Assembly: GCA_016926925.1 (NCBI GenBank)
Contig: JAFGNQ010000297.1
Location: 1-17,222, forward strand
Length of the DNA stretch: 17,222 nt
Direction of reading: 5' to 3'
Source: Candidatus Aminicenantota bacterium
GTDB taxonomy: Bacteria > Acidobacteriota > Aminicenantia > Aminicenantales > Aminicenantaceae
Below are positions 13,807-17,222 of the stretch, piece after piece (positions within the stretch are counted from its first letter, which is position 1; each line of letters starts with the position of its first letter). The position numbers and the translations under genes were made by a program. The notes under the pieces are model-generated. The model made no database searches. It was not told the DNA's origin and saw only the letters and a program-made list of their open reading frames with translations.

Positions 13807-14925
13807 TTAACGCACATACCCAAAGGGCAAGGACAGGTCATATTCGATCTCCTCCTTGCCCTTTGGTTTTTTCCCCAGGACTTTCCGCCAAATTTCCCCG
13901 CTTTCCATACAAAAATAGAGGCGAACTCTATCTTTCGTAATATGTCTTATTCGGCCTGCTATAGTTCTGTACATTTGCAGCCGCAGCGGTTTGAAATAGC
14001 GGAGTTTTCCATCCCGCCCCCTGACGAGTTCCTCATCGGTGATTCGTGTTTCGGGAAACCGCTTTCTTATGATATCTTTCAAATGAGGAGGATACCTTAA
14101 GCTGCCAAGGCTGATCCAAGCGACCTGATCCTGATCGATTTTTGTGAACAGGGCATCGATGACTTCCGCATATCCATCCTCCCATCCGGGATAGCGGATA
14201 ATAGGATCGAAATGGAAGGCAACCTTGAATCCCCTCTTTGCTACGGCATATGCGGCTGCGAGTCTTTCCCGGATTGGAGGGGCCCCCTTTTCTTCCTGTC
14301 GTGCCATCTTCTCCGAGTTCAAAGACCAGGCAATAATGACATTCTCAGCAAGCGGTGATTCCAGAATGTTGTCAATGTTCACTGTTTTGGTTTTCAACTC
14401 GAAAAAGGCATGATTTCTGCTCCGATCCCTGAAATAGGTTAGAAAATCCTTGGAACGCTCCGTGATGTGATCCAATGCAAGGGAATCCCCTAATTCACCG
14501 CTTCCCAATCTGAGAGCCCGGTGGCGGTTCGTTTCCAGAAAATGATCGAGCTGATCCCAAAGTTCTTCCGTATTGGAGTGCACCGTAATCAGAGATTCGG
14601 ATAAATAGAGCTGAAGGATGCAGTAGGTGCAGTCGAGAGGGCAATTCAGCTCGGTATTGACGATAAAGTAGTTACAGCCCAGGTAATGGGAAGTACAGGG
14701 ACATGGCTTGACAAAGCCCCCCTTCTGCTCTGTTATCAAAAGGATTTTTTTCCCTTCTCCGAGAGGATCTTTTTTCAGCTTGAGCTCTTCCAAAACGGAC
14801 AAGCTGTCAGAGACGGTCTCCGCCGGAATGTGGGCGAGTTTGGTCAAAATTCTATGTGTCAAGGAATGGCCGAGGCTGTCCTTAGTGACATAAATTTTTT
14901 TAGGATAAAATCTCTGATCAGTCAT
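13807..14925 (-). CDS. SPL-like radical SAM protein lacking the spore photoproduct lyase catalytic cysteine
   Basis: A 372-residue radical SAM protein resembling spore photoproduct lyase (SplB, 342 in Bacillus). The iron-sulfur motif is C95-x3-C99-x2-C102 in NCPLDCTYCILQ. Downstream, LDHIT, FELKTKTVN and FHFDPIIRYPGWEDGY match conserved SplB segments. At the place of the SplB H-donor cysteine (C141 in EASCTSD) this protein reads GSGELGD, with E144 aligned, so it should not repair spore photoproduct by the known mechanism. Three further cysteines precede the core motif (C75, C77, C84). The alignment uses my recollection of the SplB sequence. Its start overlaps the ParB-like gene by 8 bases and lacks a clear Shine-Dalgarno, so it is probably translationally coupled. 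Its last codons contain the exbD terminator of the other strand. Likely a nucleic-acid-acting radical SAM enzyme; reaction unknown. Confidence 0.85.
   Translation of the reverse strand: MTDQRFYPKKIYVTKDSLGHSLTHRILTKLAHIPAETVSDSLSVLEELKLKKDPLGEGKKILLITEQKGGFVKPCPCTSHYLGCNYFIVNTELNCPLDCTYCILQLYLSESLITVHSNTEELWDQLDHFLETNRHRALRLGSGELGDSLALDHITERSKDFLTYFRDRSRNHAFFELKTKTVNIDNILESPLAENVIIAWSLNSEKMARQEEKGAPPIRERLAAAYAVAKRGFKVAFHFDPIIRYPGWEDGYAEVIDALFTKIDQDQVAWISLGSLRYPPHLKDIIRKRFPETRITDEELVRGRDGKLRYFKPLRLQMYRTIAGRIRHITKDRVRLYFCMESGEIWRKVLGKKPKGKEEIEYDLSLPFGYVR
13820..13872 (+). terminator. Strong intrinsic terminator of the sigma-TonB-ExbBD operon
   Basis: A perfect 13-bp inverted repeat, CCAAAGGGCAAGG (13820-13832) and CCTTGCCCTTTGG (13854-13866), with a 21-base loop, is directly followed by six T residues (13867-13872). 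The polarity matches rightward transcription from exbD. The whole structure lies inside the last codons of the convergent SPL-like gene, whose C-terminus it helps encode. Confidence 0.85.
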
Positions 14926-15874
14926 CCGAAAACGATTTCAAAAGTACGGAAATCCGGTCCTCAGAAGCCATCGCTTTGAGTTCGGCCGATTTTTTCCTGA
15001 ATTCGCCGCTGTCTTTGAAGGTGAACTTGACGGTGATGTCCTCCCCTTCGAAAAAAGGCGGCGGATCGATCGCTATATCCTTAGGCCAATTGATGTTTTT
15101 CAGTGACGATAGGAACAAATCCGTCTTCGAGGAAAGAGCCGGATAGCGTTTCGTTTTCAAGATCATCCGGACTCTGTCCGCTATTTGTAGCGCCGATAAA
15201 GCTGCGGAACGGATAACAGATTGGATTTCTTCCGAGGCGAGAATCGCATGAACCGGAACGGAATCCCGGCGGGAAATGTCGATCAAGTACTCGAGAAGCT
15301 CCTTTTGTTTGTTTTGACCGAGAGGACGGAGGAGCGGGAGGATCCGTTCCCTCCCGTCCCGGCTCAATTCAATCAGGTGAACGAGAACAGACAGCGGGGT
15401 GTTCTTTTCATGGACAAAAGCTTTAGATTCGGGATCGAGAGCGGCAACGGCCAGATAGGTATCCAAATGATTTCGTGTTCGTGGAATTCCCAGCATGGGG
15501 AGAAAGCGGCTTATCAGGCTGTCTTCGTCCACACCGAAACCCTTGAGTTTCATGAGTATTTCCGCCTGTTCGCAGATGCTGAGATCTTTTGTCGTCAAAC
15601 TGTCCTGGAGAGCCGTCTGAAACGCATGGAGATCTCTCCCTTCATCCAAAACACGGCAAGGCAGAGAAGCGTACGAGAGCCGGCGGCAAACCTCCGCCCT
15701 TTTCCATCCGGTAACAATTGCATAGCGGCCAGACCTGAGGGTGACCACGGGCGGGTTGATGAGCCCGTTTTCTGCAATAGACCGCTGGAGCTTGTCCAGA
15801 TTGCCGGGAAGAGAGATGCGGAATCTTTGGTCGTAGAAGTCGATCTTTTCGATGGGCACATCCTCGAGTTTCAT
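14918..15874 (-). CDS. ParB/Spo0J-like N-terminal domain protein
   Basis: A 318-residue protein with a ParB-type N-terminal domain (about 5-95): VPIEKID, LDKLQRSIAENGLINPPVV and YAIVTGWKRAEVCRRL, where GWKR (56-59) stands at the GERR position of ParB that binds CTP. Residues about 97-145 resemble the ParB helical region with a helix-turn-helix (ICEQAEILMKL, then LPMLGIPRTRNHLDTYL). The C-terminal 100 residues are unfamiliar. There is no parA neighbour and no parS-like 16-bp palindrome that I noticed, so chromosome partitioning is unlikely; a DNA-binding, CTP-responsive or nuclease-like role with the overlapping SPL-like protein is more plausible. The ATG is preceded directly by GGGGAG with no spacing, which fits the predicted leaderless mRNA. 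An in-frame TGA six codons upstream excludes a longer protein. Confidence 0.78.
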   Translation of the reverse strand: MKLEDVPIEKIDFYDQRFRISLPGNLDKLQRSIAENGLINPPVVTLRSGRYAIVTGWKRAEVCRRLSYASLPCRVLDEGRDLHAFQTALQDSLTTKDLSICEQAEILMKLKGFGVDEDSLISRFLPMLGIPRTRNHLDTYLAVAALDPESKAFVHEKNTPLSVLVHLIELSRDGRERILPLLRPLGQNKQKELLEYLIDISRRDSVPVHAILASEEIQSVIRSAALSALQIADRVRMILKTKRYPALSSKTDLFLSSLKNINWPKDIAIDPPPFFEGEDITVKFTFKDSGEFRKKSAELKAMASEDRISVLLKSFSDD

Positions 15875-15881
15875 CTCCCCT

Positions 15882-15910
15882 ATTGTATGTCATGCTCCGC
15901 TTGGAGTAAA
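15882..15910 (-). promoter_or_regulatory. Predicted promoter giving a leaderless ParB-like mRNA
   Basis: On the minus strand TTTACT (15910-15905), 17 bases, then TACAAT (15887-15882) forms a good promoter (4 and 5 of 6 matches). Only seven bases separate the -10 box from the ATG at 15874, so transcription would start at or next to the A of the start codon. Confidence 0.5.
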
Positions 15911-16000
15911 CATCCACCGGAAGCTTTCCGGGAACGAAAGGTTCAGCCAAAAAATAAATGTCCGATGAAGAAAATGCCGTAAGATTCAAATATAAAGCAG

Positions 16001-16028
16001 TTGGTCATTTTGTCTCGAATGTGATAAT
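16001..16028 (+). promoter_or_regulatory. Candidate extended -10 promoter of the serine hydrolase
   Basis: TGT precedes GATAAT (16023-16028), an extended -10 arrangement, with a weak TTGGTC 16 bases upstream (16001-16006). Transcription would begin near 16035, just before or within a stable hairpin (16037-16058). Confidence 0.4.
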
Positions 16029-16070
16029 TTATTTCCTGATTTCAGAAAGATGAAATCAAAGAATATCACA
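16020..16070 (+). promoter_or_regulatory. Nested inverted repeats in the leader of the serine hydrolase
   Basis: A perfect inner stem TGATTTCA/TGAAATCA (16037-16044/16051-16058) with a 6-base loop is enclosed by a second perfect pair TGTGATA/TATCACA (16020-16026/16064-16070). The outer arm overlaps the -10 box and the structure ends one base before the CGGAGG ribosome site region (GGAGG at 16072-16076). It could be an operator or a 5' leader hairpin. There is no T run, so it is not an intrinsic terminator. Confidence 0.4.
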
Positions 16071-16084
16071 CGGAGGAAAGAGCG

Positions 16085-17222
16085 ATGAAAAAATTCATAA
16101 GCCTGATTTTTGCCGTGATTGTCATGATTCATCCTTTCGAGGCCCGGACCCGATCAACCGTCGATTATGAAAAACTCGACAGGTACATCCAAAACGCCTT
16201 CAAAAATCATGATTTTACGGGAATGGCCGTTTCCATCGTCAAGGACGGTCAGGTCGTCTTCAATCATGCCTATGGACTGAAAAACACCGAGACAAAAGAA
16301 GCTCTGACAACCGGTTCCTTATTCAACATTGCCTCCTGCACCAAGGCATTCAGTGCAGCCTGTATAGGCATCCTGGCCGATCAAGGAAAATTGAGCTGGG
16401 GTGATAAAGTCGTAGATTATATTCCGGAATTCAGGCTCGCCGATCCCTATATCACCAAGGAACTGAACATGATTGATCTCCTCAGTCACCGCAGCGGTCT
16501 CGGAACATTCTACGGAGACCTGCTGTGGTATGAGACCGATTACGACAACGGGGAGATCATAAGGAGAATGCGGTTCCTGCCGATCACGAATGATTTCAGG
16601 AGTGAGTTCGGCTATCAGAACAACATGTACATGATCTCGGGTGAGATCGTAAAAAAAGTCAGCGGCCTGTCATGGTCGGATTTCGTCTACGAGCACATTT
16701 TCAAGCCTCTGGAAATGGGGGAATCCAAAACCTGCAGCCAGCATTTGGATCAAGGGCAGGACATCGCCTACCCGCATTTGAACCGCAAAATACAGGAACT
16801 GTATATGGCAGATCCGGACCCGGCCGGCACGATCTATTCCAGCGTAGACGAAATGGCCCACTGGGTCACCATGCTCTTGGATAACGGCCGGTGGAAAGGA
16901 GTGCAGGTGCTAAGTCCCCAGGTGATAGAGGAGCTTTTCACTCCCCGGACTCTGCTGCCGGTCAGTCCATCACAAAAAGAATTGGGCACGCATTTTTCGA
17001 CCTACGGGCTGGGTTGGTTTCTGTACGATTATTCCGGGAAAAAAGTTGTCGAACACAGCGGCGGAATGCCGGGCTTTCTCTCAAGAGTCACGCTCGTGCC
17101 CGAGGAAAATCTGGGCATGGTCGTACTGACCAATGATTTGAATTATTTGCGCAATGCTGTGAAGCTCAAAGTCTTGGATCTTTTCTTGAACGACAGCGAC
17201 AAAGACTGGTCGGCCGAATTTC
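16085..17222 (+). CDS. Exported class-C beta-lactamase-family serine hydrolase (3' truncated)
   Basis: The gene runs off the end of the window; 379 residues are visible. Residues 1-20 form a signal peptide (basic start, hydrophobic core, likely cleavage after PFEA), so the protein is periplasmic or lipid-free secreted. The catalytic motif SxxK is S84-C-T-K87, the second motif Y-x-N is Y177-Q-N179, and the third reads HSGG (324-327) in place of KTG, the form usual in class-C-like esterases, D-aminopeptidases and uncharacterised serine hydrolases rather than true AmpC. The visible part covers the whole catalytic domain; more C-terminal sequence probably follows. GGAGG (16072-16076) lies eight bases before ATG. 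It stands alone, divergent from the ParB-like gene. Substrate (peptide, peptidoglycan fragment or ester) cannot be told; antibiotic resistance should not be assumed. Confidence 0.88.
   Translation, partial: MKKFISLIFAVIVMIHPFEARTRSTVDYEKLDRYIQNAFKNHDFTGMAVSIVKDGQVVFNHAYGLKNTETKEALTTGSLFNIASCTKAFSAACIGILADQGKLSWGDKVVDYIPEFRLADPYITKELNMIDLLSHRSGLGTFYGDLLWYETDYDNGEIIRRMRFLPITNDFRSEFGYQNNMYMISGEIVKKVSGLSWSDFVYEHIFKPLEMGESKTCSQHLDQGQDIAYPHLNRKIQELYMADPDPAGTIYSSVDEMAHWVTMLLDNGRWKGVQVLSPQVIEELFTPRTLLPVSPSQKELGTHFSTYGLGWFLYDYSGKKVVEHSGGMPGFLSRVTLVPEENLGMVVLTNDLNYLRNAVKLKVLDLFLNDSDKDWSAEF

Noticed and set aside
13807..14925. Spore photoproduct lyase in the strict sense
   Set aside because: The catalytic cysteine is apparently replaced by Glu144, and nothing else here indicates a spore former.
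14918..15874. Chromosome partition protein ParB and a nearby replication origin
   Set aside because: No ParA gene, no parS palindrome, no DnaA boxes or dnaA/gyrase neighbours; the protein differs from ParB outside the N-terminal region.
15221..15982. A 253-codon plus-strand frame opposite the ParB-like gene
   Set aside because: The minus strand encodes a recognisable ParB-like protein with promoter; the plus-strand translation has no coherent pattern.
16020..16070. TGTGA and TCACA half sites resembling a CRP operator
   Set aside because: The half sites are separated by about 40 bases instead of 6, so they cannot form a normal CRP site.
16085..17222. Antibiotic-resistance beta-lactamase
   Set aside because: SxxK and YxN are present, but the third motif is HSGG rather than KTG and there is no regulatory or resistance context; a general serine hydrolase is the safer call.

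Overview
This window looks like chromosomal DNA of a Gram-negative, outer-membrane-bearing bacterium of roughly 50% GC: it encodes TonB/ExbB/ExbD, two RND pumps and HflKC. The glycine/valine-repeat TonB and the separate SPL-like radical SAM subfamily make an Acidobacteriota/Aminicenantes-like or deltaproteobacterial lineage my best guess, but this is not proven from the sequence. There is no rRNA, tRNA, CRISPR array or intact transposase.

Layout. (1) 1-1762, plus strand: the 3' part of hflK overlapping a complete hflC, encoding the membrane SPFH complex that modulates FtsH. (2) 1777-3899, minus strand: two fold-type II PLP enzymes in tandem, a threonine/serine dehydratase-like protein (downstream) and a D-cysteine desulfhydrase/ACC-deaminase-like protein (upstream), with a good promoter before the latter. 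(3) 3963-4152: a 190-bp non-coding element with 13-bp terminal inverted repeats (12/13), an exact 4-bp flanking duplication (CTAT) and internal hairpins. It looks like a MITE mobilised by an IS1380-type transposase. (4) 4178-10529, minus strand: two complete RND inner-membrane transporters, 4 bp apart, with no adaptor or outer-membrane channel gene beside them. (5) 10530-11007: a 478-bp divergent control region. (6) 11008-13766, plus strand: ECF sigma factor, a protein joining an N-terminal zinc anti-sigma domain to a complete TonB (membrane segment, proline spacer, Gly/Val repeats, TonB C-terminus), then ExbB and ExbD, ending in a strong terminator. (7) 13807-15874, minus strand: an overlapping pair, a ParB-like protein and an SPL-like radical SAM protein that keeps the iron-sulfur cysteines but apparently lacks the catalytic cysteine of spore photoproduct lyase. 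(8) 16085 to the window end, plus strand: an exported class-C beta-lactamase-family serine hydrolase, cut off by the window.

How the genes work together. The sigma/anti-sigma-TonB/ExbB/ExbD operon reads as one envelope-sensing and energising unit: the same polypeptide that should hold the sigma factor in the cytoplasm also spans to the outer membrane and is driven by ExbBD. This, and the coupled ParB-like/SPL-like pair, are the two parts most likely to be functionally undescribed. The divergent RND pair might belong to the same envelope-stress circuit, but I see only adjacency as evidence.
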